Shown here: positions 21,082 to 31,969 of the stretch, piece by piece
How the letters are laid out: every line of letters starts with the position of its first letter
Position numbering within the stretch: position 1 is the stretch's first letter
Assembly: GCA_015060695.1 (NCBI GenBank)
Contig: SUYA01000009.1
Location: 31,893-95,892 of the forward strand
Length of the DNA: 64,000 nucleotides
Direction of reading: 5' to 3'
From: Mediterranea massiliensis
GTDB taxonomy: Bacteria > Bacteroidota > Bacteroidia > Bacteroidales > Bacteroidaceae
The notes under the pieces: model-generated
What the model was told of the DNA's origin: nothing
The model's input: the letters and a program-made list of their open reading frames with translations, nothing else
The model's database searches: none
Program-made: the position numbers and the translations under genes

Positions 21082-22683
21082 ATGAAAAGTAGAATCAAAT
21101 TATATTTGGCAGTTGGTTTGTTGACAGCAACAGCCGGCTGTACCGACTTGGATGTGGATATCAATTCACAATTGACAGAATTTCCTGATTCTGAAATTGC
21201 AGCAGAAGCAAAGCTTGCAGACATTTACTATTCGTTCCGCGGTGCATTGGGACGTCGTTATAGCGACGCCGTAACTTTCTCTTCCGACGAATTTACAGGT
21301 ATCTCATTTGATGGTGACTATTATAATAGTGGTGAGAACTCTCATCCTACACTCCACATGTTGACTCCTGATGATGTATCAATAGGCTATTGGCCGGAAG
21401 ATTTAACCGGAGGTATAACCCGTTGTAACCGAGCTATCATGGACTTGGGAGGCGAAGAGGAACCTGCTGCTGCTCCGGCTTTGGCTATGCGTGCTTTCTA
21501 TCATTTCATCCTCATGGACAGCTTTGGCGATATGCCTATTCTTGACCACTTGCTGGATGATGGTGAAGCCATTGACCGTTCACCGCGTGCAGAGGTAGCC
21601 GCATTCATTGAATCGGATTTGTTGAAGGCTCTTCCTAATCTGACTAAGACAGTAGATGCCAGCACCTATGGCAAGCCTAACTATTGGATGGCACAAGCAT
21701 TGTTAGCCAAATTATACATAAACTGGGCGGTTTATACTGCAGCAGATGTTGCCAAGTACGAGCCTACAAACAGCAATCCTAAGTTGAACGACTGCGTGAA
21801 GATTTGTGATGAAATCATTGCTTCGGGCATCTTTAATTTGAGCGACGGTTATCGTGAGAAGTTCTGGCCGGAAAATGGTCCCCACATCAAGGACTTCATT
21901 TATGCAATGCCTTACGACCGCATCACTGCACAAGGCATGACTTATGCTCGTTTCCGCACATGGCGTCAGATGAATAAGCTGGATCCGACGATGTATGGCT
22001 TCAAATTGAGTGCTTCGGTAGGTGGTAACTTTGCCGTAAACCCGAATGTAGTTGATCTTCTTACTCTTCCCGGCGACGAACGTAACCTTTCTATTGTAGG
22101 TGGTCCTATCTATTTCTTTGACGGAAACCGCAATTTGACAAATGAACCGGTTATCTATAACGGCGAACAGTTGAACTTTACCAAAGAGATTACGTTAAAA
22201 GTAGAAGGTATTGAACTGAATGTTGGTAAAGATGTAAATGGTTGGTCACAGGGTTATAAGTCTGTGAAATGGTTCCCCACTTACGATGATTATCTGAATG
22301 GTCGTAACCAAAGCAACGATGTGCCCATCTTCCGCTATGCAGACATTGTATTGACCAAGGCCGAGGCTATTCTGCGCGGTGCTTCTGCCACCGGTGGTGA
22401 CACTCCGGCATCGTTGATGAACGAGATTCGTGCTTATGTAGGTGCTCCCGATGTAGAAGGTACCCCTACTTTGCAAGACTTGCTGGATGAACGTGGCCGT
22501 GAATTCTTTGATGAAAACTGGCGTCGCAATGACTTGATTCGCTTCGGTATGTTTGAAGAAGATTGGGGATTGAAGCACAAGATTAATCCGGCTGCCAAGA
22601 CAGAGAAGTTCCGTCGCATATTCCCGTTGCACACAGACTGGTTGAACAAGAATACAAACTGGAAGCAAAATCCGGGATATTAA
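21082..22683 (+). CDS. SusD/RagB-like glycan-binding lipoprotein
   Basis: Lipobox ATAGCTD; FYHFILMDSFGDMPIL; C-terminal RGREFFDENWRRNDLIRFG; start 21076 or 21082. Confidence 0.93.
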   Translation: MKSRIKLYLAVGLLTATAGCTDLDVDINSQLTEFPDSEIAAEAKLADIYYSFRGALGRRYSDAVTFSSDEFTGISFDGDYYNSGENSHPTLHMLTPDDVSIGYWPEDLTGGITRCNRAIMDLGGEEEPAAAPALAMRAFYHFILMDSFGDMPILDHLLDDGEAIDRSPRAEVAAFIESDLLKALPNLTKTVDASTYGKPNYWMAQALLAKLYINWAVYTAADVAKYEPTNSNPKLNDCVKICDEIIASGIFNLSDGYREKFWPENGPHIKDFIYAMPYDRITAQGMTYARFRTWRQMNKLDPTMYGFKLSASVGGNFAVNPNVVDLLTLPGDERNLSIVGGPIYFFDGNRNLTNEPVIYNGEQLNFTKEITLKVEGIELNVGKDVNGWSQGYKSVKWFPTYDDYLNGRNQSNDVPIFRYADIVLTKAEAILRGASATGGDTPASLMNEIRAYVGAPDVEGTPTLQDLLDERGREFFDENWRRNDLIRFGMFEEDWGLKHKINPAAKTEKFRRIFPLHTDWLNKNTNWKQNPGY

Positions 22684-22745
22684 TTAAGGATAACCAATAT
22701 TCCCCCTAAAGCCGTTGTTTTTATTTAGAGTTTAAAAACGGTTTT

Positions 22746-22803
22746 GCATTGCAGCCTTACCGGTGTGTTCGCCAAGCGCACCGGGGTTGCAATGCTTTTT
22801 TTT
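22746..22803 (+). terminator. Strong rho-independent terminator/attenuator between susD and GH92
   Basis: gcattgcagccttaccggtgtg...cgcaccggggttgcaatgc followed by tttttttt. Confidence 0.85.
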
Positions 22804-22825
22804 GTATGCATTAATATTATAATTT

Positions 22826-25084
22826 ATGAAACGACTATTTATAAGTATCGGTGTATTATTAATGGCTGCCTGCCAAACGGTGTGGTCACAAGAACGGCTG
22901 ACCGATTATGTAGATCCGCGAATCGGCAGTGAAGGATTGGGACGAGTATTCATCGGCCCTTCTTACCCATATGGCATGGTGAAACCATCGCCGGACTGTA
23001 CCTGCAAGAATAACAGCGGATGGGCACCAATGCCCACTCAACTGGATGGTTTTGCACAAGTTCACGTCAGTGGCACGGGCGGAGGACCAAAGTATGGCAA
23101 CATCTTGGTGATGCCTTTTGGTGAGGGAATGAACCGTACGCAGCATATAGATTACAGGGAATACGAAGAGATACGCTTGGGATATTACGACACCCGATTG
23201 AAAAACAGTGGAATACGTGCTGAAGTAACTACAGCCGAACGTGCCTCGTTTTACCGCTTTACCTATCCCAAGGATTCGTTGAAGTCGATAGCTATTGATG
23301 CCGGCTTCTTCTTGGGTGAGAATCCGATACCCGACTCACGAGAGTGCCAACAGTTTGTGGGATCGGAGGTGCAGATTCTTTCGCCTACAGAAGTATGGGG
23401 ATATACACGCATTCGAGGCGGCTGGAATAACGGGCGTGCCTATACAGTCTATTTCTATGCCGAACTGGATAAACCGGCCGTGCAGACGGCAACCTGGAAA
23501 GGAGAACGGATAAGCGAAGAGAACGAACAATATGATTCGGGCGAGAAGACGGGAGCATTGCTACGTTTTGACAACGACGTGGAAAGAGTACAACTGAAGG
23601 TAGGCATTTCCTTCTTGAGTCAGCAGAAAGCACGGGTAAATGCCCATACCCAAATACCACATTGGAATTTTGAACAAGTGCATGATGAGTTGCTTGCAGC
23701 ATGGGATGTATTGCTACGCCGCATTGAGTTGCCCGACGACGCTCCGTTATCACACAAACGAATGTTCTACACCGGTTTGTATCACACCATGCTGATGCCC
23801 GTTGACCGGACAGGCGAGAATCCGTTGTGGACAGACCCCGGAGTGCCGTATTATGATGACTATTATGCCATTTGGGATACCTATCGCACCTCTACCCCAC
23901 TCATTACATTGATAGACCCTAAGCGAGAAGTGGACATTGTGAACGCCATGATTAATATTTATAAACGGGATGGCTACATGCCCGATGCCCGCAGTGGAAA
24001 TGCCAACGGCCGTACACAGGGAGGTTCGAATGGAGAAATTGTTTTGGCCGACGCCTTTGTAAAGAAGTTAGAAGGCATTGATTGGGAATTGGGATTGCAA
24101 GCCATGCTGAAAGATGCCACCGTACCACCGGGAGGTAACGAAGAAGCCGAAGGACGTGGCGGACTGATTCCTTACCTGGAGTTGGGATACATCCCTCACG
24201 GCATTGACCGCGCAGGAAACCGCACAGTGGAATATGCTTATTGCGACTATGCCATTGCCTTGGTAGCCAAGGGACTGGGTAAGGAAGATTTGTATGAAAA
24301 GTACCTGAAGCAATCGGAAAACTGGAAAAACTTGTGGCGCGACGACTATGAACACGAGGGCTTCAAAGGCTTTATTATGCCACGCGACCGGGAAGGTAAC
24401 TGGCTGGACAGCCTGACTTACGGGCATAGCAAACTGTGGAAACCCAAATACAAATATACACCCATGACCTTCGAGGGACCTTGGTACACCCCTTGGTGGA
24501 GTATGTTTTTCTACGAAGCCAGCTCGTGGGAGTATTCGCTCAGTATTCCTCATGATGTACCGGGACTGATAGCAAAATGTGGAGGTGCCGAGATATTCGA
24601 GAAGCGTTTGGATACTTTTTTTGAGCGCAATTTCTATAATGTAAACAACGAACCGTCGTTCCTAACCCCCTGCTTGTATCATTGGATAGGAAAACCGTGG
24701 CGCAGTAGCGATCGCATCCACACCATTATACGCAATCACTTCAACGATGGAGCCATAGGGTTACCGGGTAATGACGATTCGGGAGCCATGTCGTCGTGGT
24801 TGGCTTTCCACATGATGGGATTGTATCCTAACGCAGGACAGGATTACTACTTGATAAACACCCCGTTGTTGAAAGAGGTAACACTGCACGTGGGCAATGG
24901 AAAAACGTTTAAGATTGTAACGAAAGGATTGTCAACAAAGAACCGCTACATTGAAAAGGCGATGCTGAACGGAGTGGATTACCCTTATTCGACTATACGC
25001 CACCAAGAGATTGTGGAGGGAGGAGAATTGATTCTGAAGATGAGCAACCGCCCTTCGATGTGGGGACAAAAGATGTTTAAATGA
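22826..25084 (+). CDS. GH92 alpha-1,2-mannosidase
   Basis: 752 aa; VDPRIGSEGLGRVFIGPSYPYGMVKPSPD, VHVSGTGGGPKYGNILVMP, GLPGNDDSGAMSSWLAFHMMGLYPNAGQDYY. Confidence 0.93.
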   Translation: MKRLFISIGVLLMAACQTVWSQERLTDYVDPRIGSEGLGRVFIGPSYPYGMVKPSPDCTCKNNSGWAPMPTQLDGFAQVHVSGTGGGPKYGNILVMPFGEGMNRTQHIDYREYEEIRLGYYDTRLKNSGIRAEVTTAERASFYRFTYPKDSLKSIAIDAGFFLGENPIPDSRECQQFVGSEVQILSPTEVWGYTRIRGGWNNGRAYTVYFYAELDKPAVQTATWKGERISEENEQYDSGEKTGALLRFDNDVERVQLKVGISFLSQQKARVNAHTQIPHWNFEQVHDELLAAWDVLLRRIELPDDAPLSHKRMFYTGLYHTMLMPVDRTGENPLWTDPGVPYYDDYYAIWDTYRTSTPLITLIDPKREVDIVNAMINIYKRDGYMPDARSGNANGRTQGGSNGEIVLADAFVKKLEGIDWELGLQAMLKDATVPPGGNEEAEGRGGLIPYLELGYIPHGIDRAGNRTVEYAYCDYAIALVAKGLGKEDLYEKYLKQSENWKNLWRDDYEHEGFKGFIMPRDREGNWLDSLTYGHSKLWKPKYKYTPMTFEGPWYTPWWSMFFYEASSWEYSLSIPHDVPGLIAKCGGAEIFEKRLDTFFERNFYNVNNEPSFLTPCLYHWIGKPWRSSDRIHTIIRNHFNDGAIGLPGNDDSGAMSSWLAFHMMGLYPNAGQDYYLINTPLLKEVTLHVGNGKTFKIVTKGLSTKNRYIEKAMLNGVDYPYSTIRHQEIVEGGELILKMSNRPSMWGQKMFK

Positions 25085-25101
25085 ATTTCGGAGTTTTACA
25101 G

Positions 25102-25638
25102 ATGAAAAAGATATTATTATTATTCGTTTTATTGTGGCAAGGTTTCAGCCTATCGGCACAAGAAGTGCTACCCGATACGTTGCAGTTTACCTTCAAATTG
25201 CATGGACAGACCCGTCGTTTCAAAGTGTCGTTTACCGAAAATGAGAATACCCTTCGCATGGATTGGACCATCTTACGCAATCTGAAGTGGTGGGTAGGCA
25301 GTTATACCATGAGTCGGGCATCGCTTCAAGGAGCAACCGAACTCTGCTTCTTGATGCCCGAAGACGGCAATCATGTGACTGTTCCTGCACACCAAATCTG
25401 CTACATATTGCCTGCCGACGTTTATCGAGCATTGAAGGAGAAGGGTGAATTTGTATTCAACAGAACCCGCTATGCACTATCGGACAGCAAGGAAACAGCC
25501 TTCGGGGTGCCGTTACTGCATGTAAAGGACCAAATAGAAACAGGGGAAATGTGGATACTGGATAATCCTCACTTCCCCCTTATCTGTCGCATGGCCAATA
25601 ATCCGTTAGAGATAAATTGGCAGGTTGAGCGCTTGTAA
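25102..25638 (+). CDS. Secreted hypothetical protein, last gene of the SusCD/GH92 run
   Basis: MKKILLLFVLLWQGFSLSA signal peptide; start 25081 (overlapping the GH92 stop) or 25102. Confidence 0.7.
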   Translation: MKKILLLFVLLWQGFSLSAQEVLPDTLQFTFKLHGQTRRFKVSFTENENTLRMDWTILRNLKWWVGSYTMSRASLQGATELCFLMPEDGNHVTVPAHQICYILPADVYRALKEKGEFVFNRTRYALSDSKETAFGVPLLHVKDQIETGEMWILDNPHFPLICRMANNPLEINWQVERL

Positions 25639-25641
25639 ATT

Positions 25642-27972
25642 TTACTTATTGGGTGTTTCCCATTGCTTGGTGGCGGTACAAGTAATGTTCATTACTTGAT
25701 TGCCGACCTGTATGCGGAAGTCACCGGCCTCTATTATCCACTTGCCGTCGTAGCCTACAAATGCCAGGTCACTGGCTTTCAGCGTCAGTTCAACCGTTTT
25801 GGTTTCGCCCGGCTTCAGCTCAATCTTCTGGAAAGCACGAAGACGGCGATTGTCGGGAGTAAGGCTGGCTACCAAATCGCTACTGAACAACAATACACTC
25901 TCTTTGCCAAGGCGATTGCCGCTGTTGGTTACATCGACTGTAAAGGTCAGCAGGTCGGAGGCGGTAAAGTGGGTTTTGTCTGCCTTCAGGTTGCTGTAGG
26001 TAAATGTGGTATAGCTCTTTCCATAGCCGAAAGCCCACTGTACGGCCACTTGTGCGTCATAGTTATAGGCTCCTTCCATCTGGCGTCCGATGTGTTCACT
26101 GGGCTTATAGTCATAGGTAACAATGGAATTAATCTCTTTCGGATAGGTGTAAGGCATCTTTCCGCTGAAGTTGGCATCGCCCACCAACAGGTTGGCCAAT
26201 GCATCGCCTCCGTAATTGCCCGGCAGCATAATGTTTACTACGGCCTTAGCCAATGGTTCTATTTGGCTGACGATGCGCGGACGTCCTTCATTCAAGATTA
26301 ATACAATGGGTTTTCCGGTTTTAGCCAATGCTTTCACCAGATTGGTTTGATTTTCTGACAGGAAGAGGTTGGTCAGATTGCCCGGTGTCTCGCAATAAGA
26401 GTTTTCGCCAATGCAGGCAATGATGTAGTCGGCCTGCGAAGCGGCAGCTACTGCTTTCTGAATCTGTGGTTCGTTCTCTTCCCACCAGTTTCCGTCTTGT
26501 TTATAAGTGACTCCCGGTTCATAGATGACGTTCTGTTTGCCCAGCTTTTGCTGCATGGCCTCCAATATGGTGTTGTGTTCGGTGGCAAAGCGGTCGGCTA
26601 TGTGTCCTTGCCATGAGTAGGACCATCCACCGTTCAGGCAACGCATGGAGTTGGCGTTGGGTCCTGTTATCAGCACTTTTTTCCCTTTGCTCAGAGGGAG
26701 CAGATTGTCGTTGTTCTTGAGCAGAATCAGTGATTCTTCGGCCGATTTCAGTGCAGCGGCAGCATGTTGGGCCGAGGCAAAGTTGGGGTAATCGTTCAGG
26801 TCATATACAGGTTTTTCAAACAATCCCAAACGATATTTCAGGCGTAATACACGGCGAACAGCATCGTCTATACGGCTCATAGGTACTTCGCCCTCTTCTA
26901 CCAATTCCTTCAAGTAGGTGCAGAAGCTCCATTCATAGGGAACCATAGACATGTCTATGCCAGCATTGATGGCCAGCTTGATGGCTTCTTTCTTGCTTCC
27001 GGCAATGTGGTCGCGGGTATATAGGTTGTTGATGTCTGCCCAGTCGGTCACAATCATGCCGTCCCAGTTCAAGCCTTCCTTCAACCACTCTGTCAACAGT
27101 TCGTAGTTGGCGTGGAAAGGCATTCCGTTATTCATGGCAGAGTTGACCATGATGGTGAGTGCACCGGCTTTAATGGCTTCCATGAAGGGTGCGAAGTGCT
27201 TTTCGCGCATGTCTTGCTCGTTGATGGAAGAGGGGGTTCGGTCTTTGCCGCTGACGGGTACTCCGTATCCCATGTAGTGCTTCAGGCAGGCGGCAATGTG
27301 GTTGGGTCCTATGTGGTTGGGGTCTTCGCCTTGGAAGCCGAGGACAGCTGCACGACCCATTTCTGCGCTCAGGTATGGGTCTTCGCCATAGTTCTCCCAG
27401 TGGCGCGGCCAACGGGGGTCGCGAGCCAGGTCTAATACCGGGGCGTATGTCCAAGGAATGCTGCCAGCCTTGGTTTCGTAGGCCGAGATGGTGGCGCCTT
27501 CGCGCACCAGTTGGCGGTTGAAGGTGGCGGCCATGTTGATGCCTTGGGGGAAGAAGGTGCTGCCGGCCGTGTAGGTGGCGCCGTGTATTTGGTCAACCCC
27601 ATAGATGCAGGGGATTCCCATTACTTCCATCGATTTCTCTTGGATGCGGCCGATGACCTCTTGCCAAACGGCGGGTGTTTGTGCTTCTCCGCGGGGCACG
27701 TTCAGTATGGAGCCTACTTTGTATTTGCCTATTACGGTGTCCAACAGGGCTTCGTCTATCCGGAAGCCGTCGGCCTTGCGGTCTTGTATCACGTCGATGG
27801 TCAGTTCGCACATCTGCCCTATCTTCTCTTCCAGTGTCATTCGGGCAAGCAGTGCCTCTACTTTCTTTTCAATCTCCGGGTCTTGTGGAATGGCAGGCTC
27901 TACGTGGGTTTTGTTGCTGCAGGCGGTCAGTATACACAAGGCTGCCGCACATCCGATGAATAGGTTTTTCAT
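25642..27972 (-). CDS. GH3 beta-glucosidase/beta-xylosidase-like enzyme
   Basis: [21 protein letters not shown] lipoprotein start; [34 protein letters not shown]; fibronectin-III-like C-terminus. Confidence 0.92.
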   Translation of the reverse strand: MKNLFIGCAAALCILTACSNKTHVEPAIPQDPEIEKKVEALLARMTLEEKIGQMCELTIDVIQDRKADGFRIDEALLDTVIGKYKVGSILNVPRGEAQTPAVWQEVIGRIQEKSMEVMGIPCIYGVDQIHGATYTAGSTFFPQGINMAATFNRQLVREGATISAYETKAGSIPWTYAPVLDLARDPRWPRHWENYGEDPYLSAEMGRAAVLGFQGEDPNHIGPNHIAACLKHYMGYGVPVSGKDRTPSSINEQDMREKHFAPFMEAIKAGALTIMVNSAMNNGMPFHANYELLTEWLKEGLNWDGMIVTDWADINNLYTRDHIAGSKKEAIKLAINAGIDMSMVPYEWSFCTYLKELVEEGEVPMSRIDDAVRRVLRLKYRLGLFEKPVYDLNDYPNFASAQHAAAALKSAEESLILLKNNDNLLPLSKGKKVLITGPNANSMRCLNGGWSYSWQGHIADRFATEHNTILEAMQQKLGKQNVIYEPGVTYKQDGNWWEENEPQIQKAVAAASQADYIIACIGENSYCETPGNLTNLFLSENQTNLVKALAKTGKPIVLILNEGRPRIVSQIEPLAKAVVNIMLPGNYGGDALANLLVGDANFSGKMPYTYPKEINSIVTYDYKPSEHIGRQMEGAYNYDAQVAVQWAFGYGKSYTTFTYSNLKADKTHFTASDLLTFTVDVTNSGNRLGKESVLLFSSDLVASLTPDNRRLRAFQKIELKPGETKTVELTLKASDLAFVGYDGKWIIEAGDFRIQVGNQVMNITCTATKQWETPNK

Positions 27973-28092
27973 ATCGTTTTCAGTTTTATAAGTTTCACAA
28001 AGCCGCTTTTTGCGGAAGTATTGCACAAATATACAAGAAAAAGTTCTACATTTGCATAAATGTTTCACTAAATTATAGTATCTGTTATCAAT

Positions 28093-28494
28093 ATGGCACA
28101 CCGATTGAATACTAACAAGCAGTTTATGATAGGCAACGGCATCATGGCTTTTGCCGTTATCTTTGTAGTAGTTATCTTTGTCTATCTGAGCCTGCGGGCC
28201 AATCGAGATAAGGATGAGAGCGAGCGTTACTACCGAGAGAGCTACACGGTGACGTTGGTAAAAGGCTTTATGGGCGACTCGGTTTCTATCTACATCAACG
28301 ACAGTTTGTTGCTGAATCAGACTATTCGCAAAGAGCCTTTCGCCATTGAAACCGACCGCTTTGCCGAGCAGAATGCATTGATGATAGTAGATAACCTAAC
28401 GGAAAAGCTCTCATTGTTTGAGCTGAGCGAGGAAGGGGGCAGTTATTTATTTGAAAAGAAAGAGGGCGAAGTGCGAAAGCTGGAGGCCGAATAA
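28093..28494 (+). CDS. Conserved hypothetical membrane-anchored protein
   Basis: 133 aa; N-terminal [23 protein letters not shown]. Confidence 0.7.
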   Translation: MAHRLNTNKQFMIGNGIMAFAVIFVVVIFVYLSLRANRDKDESERYYRESYTVTLVKGFMGDSVSIYINDSLLLNQTIRKEPFAIETDRFAEQNALMIVDNLTEKLSLFELSEEGGSYLFEKKEGEVRKLEAE

Positions 28495-28540
28495 AAGCCC
28501 AAGCAACGAGGATAGGCTTGCTGACAAAAAGTAACCGAAA

Positions 28541-28576
28541 GGGCGGTTTTGCCGAACAAAAACGGAAAAATCGCCC
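28541..28576. other. Imperfect hairpin preceding the 22-nt repeat
   Basis: gggcggttttgccg...cggaaaaatcgccc. Confidence 0.55.
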
Positions 28577-28631
28577 TTTTCTGCTAACCGACACATCTGT
28601 AAAAAGGCTCGAAAAAAATCGAAATTCCGAG

Positions 28632-28829
28632 CCTTCCCGTTCGAAATATGCGCTCCTACCGAGCAAACTGCGCACCTTTACCGAACAAACTCCGCACGTC
28701 AACCGTGTTTGTTGCGTACATTCCCGGCAGAAACAGTGCACCTTTCCGGCGGAAACATACTATCTTTTGCCCGAAAAGATACTAACTTCTGCCTCAAAAG
28801 TTGGTATCTTCCTCCGAAAAGGGGTGAAA
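28632..28829. repeat. Nine tandem degenerate 22-nt units around CCG(A/G)(A/C)(A/C)AAA
   Basis: Contiguous 22-nt units at 28632, 28654, 28676, 28698, 28720, 28742, 28764, 28786, 28808, e.g. tcctaccgagcaaactgcgcac / ctttaccgaacaaactccgcac / attcccggcagaaacagtgcac / ctttccggcggaaacatactat / cttttgcccgaaaagatactaa. Confidence 0.75.
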
Positions 28830-29151
28830 TCAACGAATATTTACACAGTTTTGCGTGTTAAAGAAGTGTTAAATCTCAACTTAGTTGCTTGATAGCAAAC
28901 AAGATAACTCATTTTTCGCTTTAAAATTTTCCACCGACCCCTACCTTGCTCCGAAATAAGCGATTCTCAGGCGGTTCGATTATCATTTTGTCAGCAGCTT
29001 ACACTTTGTCAAAAAAGGGCAATTGCTTTACTTCCCCGCTGTCTTGACACCTTTATAAGATTTTATAATCATTTTTTTCAACGTAATATATATTTTTTTA
29101 CCTTTGCCATACCATATGAATGAATACATAAAGACAAATAAACATAAAATT

Positions 29152-30150
29152 ATGAATCGCAAAATCTTTTATTTCATCAGCATCCTGCTGTACTGCTCCT
29201 GCCAATCGGAGAAGAAAGAAGTAATCTACGAAACCATTCAACACCAACTGCTGAATGATGAGTTCATGACTCGCATGCCGGGTAATCTGTTGGTCAACGA
29301 GAAATACATTGTTTGGGAAGACCCCTTTGCTCGCGACACCTTTGTCAACGTACACGACCGCACCACCGGCCAACTGCTGGGAAAGATGGGAAAAGTGGGT
29401 GAAGGCCCCGGTGAATTTATCACCGGCAGCATGAGCGGATACAGCATCGACAACAAGGTATTTGCCATCGATGTAAACGGAACCACCAAAGGATACCTCT
29501 CTATTGACAGCCTGTTGGCCGGCAAGCAACCCCTGCAACTACTGACCGTAGAAGAGAAAGAGAGCCGTCCGGCACTGACGGAGATAGAAGCAGATGTTTT
29601 CTTCGGCACTACCGAAGACGGTGAAGAAGACTACTTCAAGGCTAACATCCACGGCAAAGAATCCACCTTTGGAGTCTATCCCGTCAAGGAGGTGAAACAA
29701 CACTTAGGCTGTGAATATGCCTACGATGCCCGCACCGGACACTTGGTGTGCAGCTCCTTCACCCTGCCCTATCTGGCACTGTACCAAAAGCAAGGAGAGA
29801 AGTTTGTCTTGAAATGGGAGCAAGCTCCTAAAGGTGGGTACAAAATGCAGAACGAACGGCTGGTGGCCGACAAAGGAGTGAGAGGCAGCATGGACGTTTC
29901 ACTGACAAAAGATTACATTGCTGTACTAGCACACGACGACAAGGAAGAACTGCGAGAAGCTGCACAAACCACAGGAAGACAAGAAAGTGCCCTGCCACAC
30001 ACACTGCTGCTCTACGACTATAACGGCAACCTGCTGAAAGTTATCGAATTGGGAATGCGTGTGCTACGCATCGCATCCGATTGTTCCGGCAATACCCTCT
30101 ATGCCATGGGACTGAATCCTGAATTTGCATTGGTGAAGTATGAACTGTAA
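29152..30150 (+). CDS. BF3164-like / 6-bladed propeller lipoprotein
   Basis: MNRKIFYFISILLYCSCQS lipobox; GKVGEGPGEF motif; beta-propeller-like. Confidence 0.7.
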   Translation: MNRKIFYFISILLYCSCQSEKKEVIYETIQHQLLNDEFMTRMPGNLLVNEKYIVWEDPFARDTFVNVHDRTTGQLLGKMGKVGEGPGEFITGSMSGYSIDNKVFAIDVNGTTKGYLSIDSLLAGKQPLQLLTVEEKESRPALTEIEADVFFGTTEDGEEDYFKANIHGKESTFGVYPVKEVKQHLGCEYAYDARTGHLVCSSFTLPYLALYQKQGEKFVLKWEQAPKGGYKMQNERLVADKGVRGSMDVSLTKDYIAVLAHDDKEELREAAQTTGRQESALPHTLLLYDYNGNLLKVIELGMRVLRIASDCSGNTLYAMGLNPEFALVKYEL

Positions 30151-30212
30151 AACCATAAGATTGCTATGCTTCTATCAGAAATAAAAAGACTCATCAAGAG
30201 CGATAAGAAAAA

Positions 30213-30259
30213 CAGTGACGGCACAAGATTGCAATCTACGCAAATCTTGTGCCGTCAGT
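30213..30259. terminator. Long hairpin between convergent genes, probable bidirectional terminator
   Basis: gacggcacaagatt-gcaatctacgca-aatcttgtgccgtc, 14-bp perfect stem. Confidence 0.65.
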
Positions 30260-30277
30260 ATATCAAACTTAGTCTGC

Positions 30278-31786
30278 TTAATTCAATGCAAGCATCTCTT
30301 CTATGTGCTGACGAGTATTGCTTAATCGGGGCACTTTGTGTTGACCGCCCAATTTGCCTTTCTTCTCTAACCAGTCGTGGAAAAGATTTTTGCGTGCAAT
30401 GATTACTTCCAACGGTTGCAAAGCCAAGTCATTCTGACGTTTGGCTTCGTAGTCGGAATTAATCTCCTGCAACGTATCGTCTAACACTTTTGCAAACTTC
30501 TTCAGGTCGTCGGGCATAACAGCAAACTCTATCAACCACTGATGACGACACTTCGCATTGGCATCCATAAAGACAGGAGCAGCCGAATAGTCCAGTATTT
30601 GTGCGCCTGTTTCGGCACATGCCTTGGCCAATCCTTTCTCGGCATTATCAACAATCAACTCTTCGCCAAAAGCGTTGATGAAGTGCTTGGTGCGTCCGGT
30701 GATTACAAACTTATAGGGGTCTTTCTGTGTAAACTTAACGGTATCGCCTATGACATATCGCCACAAACCTGACGAAGTAGAGATGACCATGGCATAGTTC
30801 TTTCCTATTTCCACCTCTTCCAAGCAGTAGATGTGCGGATTCTCTTTCTCAAGTTCTTCCAACGGAATGAACTCATAGAACACGCCGTAGTCTATCATCA
30901 GCAACATAGCGGGGTCATTAGGGTCGTTCTGTATCCCAAAGAATCCCTCACTGGCATTGTAAGTCTCTACATAATGCATCTTGCTGCTGCGAATTATCTC
31001 TTTGTATTGTTCACGATAGGGAGTAAAGGCCACACCGCCGTGGAAGAATACTTCCAAGTTAGGCCACACCTCTTCCAACCCTTGCTTACCGGTCTTTTCC
31101 AATATGTGCTTAATGAGCACCAGCATCCACGAAGGCACACCGCTCAGGTTGCTGACGTTGGCACCAATGGTTTCATTGGCAATGGCTTTCATCTTAGGTT
31201 CAAATTCGCTCATCAATGCCGTTTGTTTGCAAGGCACACGCACCAAGTTGACAGCCGAAGGAATGTTCTCTATCAAGATGGCCGAGAGATCGCCCACCAA
31301 ACTGCGATTGGTATTAAGGTTAGGTGCATGACTACCACCTAATATCAATCCTTTGCCTGAGAAGAAACGGCTTTCCGGATTTTGATGCAAATAGATGGCC
31401 ACAGCATCTTGCCCACCTTTATAATGAGTATCTTTCAGTGCCTCCTTACTAACCGGTATGAATTTGCTCTTATCGTTGGTAGTACCCGACGATTTGGCAA
31501 ACCAACGAATTTCTGATGACCAAAGCAAATTCTGCTCACCGGCACGGATGCGTGATACATACGACTTTACTTCTTCGTAAGTCTGTATCGGAATATTTTT
31601 TTTGAAATCCTCGTAGGTTTCTATGGCAGAATAGCGATGCGCCTTCCCCCATTCAGTGTTGGCCGCCTTGCGTACCAAACGCTGCATGACCTGACGTTGC
31701 AATTCACCTGCACAGGTGTTGTAACGCTCAATCTTCTTATAGCGAGGGGCAAAATAGATCTTATTCAGTAGTTTGGTTAAATTCAT
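30278..31786 (-). CDS. GH3 auxin-responsive-promoter family (acyl-acid amido synthetase-like adenylating enzyme)
   Basis: 502 aa; FAKSSGTTNDKSKFIPVS, YNASEGFFGIQ, YRYVIGDTVKF-type motifs. Confidence 0.88.
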   Translation of the reverse strand: MNLTKLLNKIYFAPRYKKIERYNTCAGELQRQVMQRLVRKAANTEWGKAHRYSAIETYEDFKKNIPIQTYEEVKSYVSRIRAGEQNLLWSSEIRWFAKSSGTTNDKSKFIPVSKEALKDTHYKGGQDAVAIYLHQNPESRFFSGKGLILGGSHAPNLNTNRSLVGDLSAILIENIPSAVNLVRVPCKQTALMSEFEPKMKAIANETIGANVSNLSGVPSWMLVLIKHILEKTGKQGLEEVWPNLEVFFHGGVAFTPYREQYKEIIRSSKMHYVETYNASEGFFGIQNDPNDPAMLLMIDYGVFYEFIPLEELEKENPHIYCLEEVEIGKNYAMVISTSSGLWRYVIGDTVKFTQKDPYKFVITGRTKHFINAFGEELIVDNAEKGLAKACAETGAQILDYSAAPVFMDANAKCRHQWLIEFAVMPDDLKKFAKVLDDTLQEINSDYEAKRQNDLALQPLEVIIARKNLFHDWLEKKGKLGGQHKVPRLSNTRQHIEEMLALN

Positions 31787-31969
31787 TCTTTTCGTCTAAA
31801 ATAAAATTTCGCGCAAAATTAATCTTATTTATCGGCATCGCTATCTTTTTTTCTCATTTTTTTCTACCTTTACAGCCTAATAGCGGTAGAAATAACAATT
31901 TTGTGTGTAAAAAGAACAATAATACCTCTACCGCATTCTATATAGTAGAACCAATAAAATGCTGTATAT

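Noticed and set aside
28632-28829. CRISPR array
   Set aside because: The 22-nt units are contiguous and degenerate with no unique spacers and no cas genes nearby.
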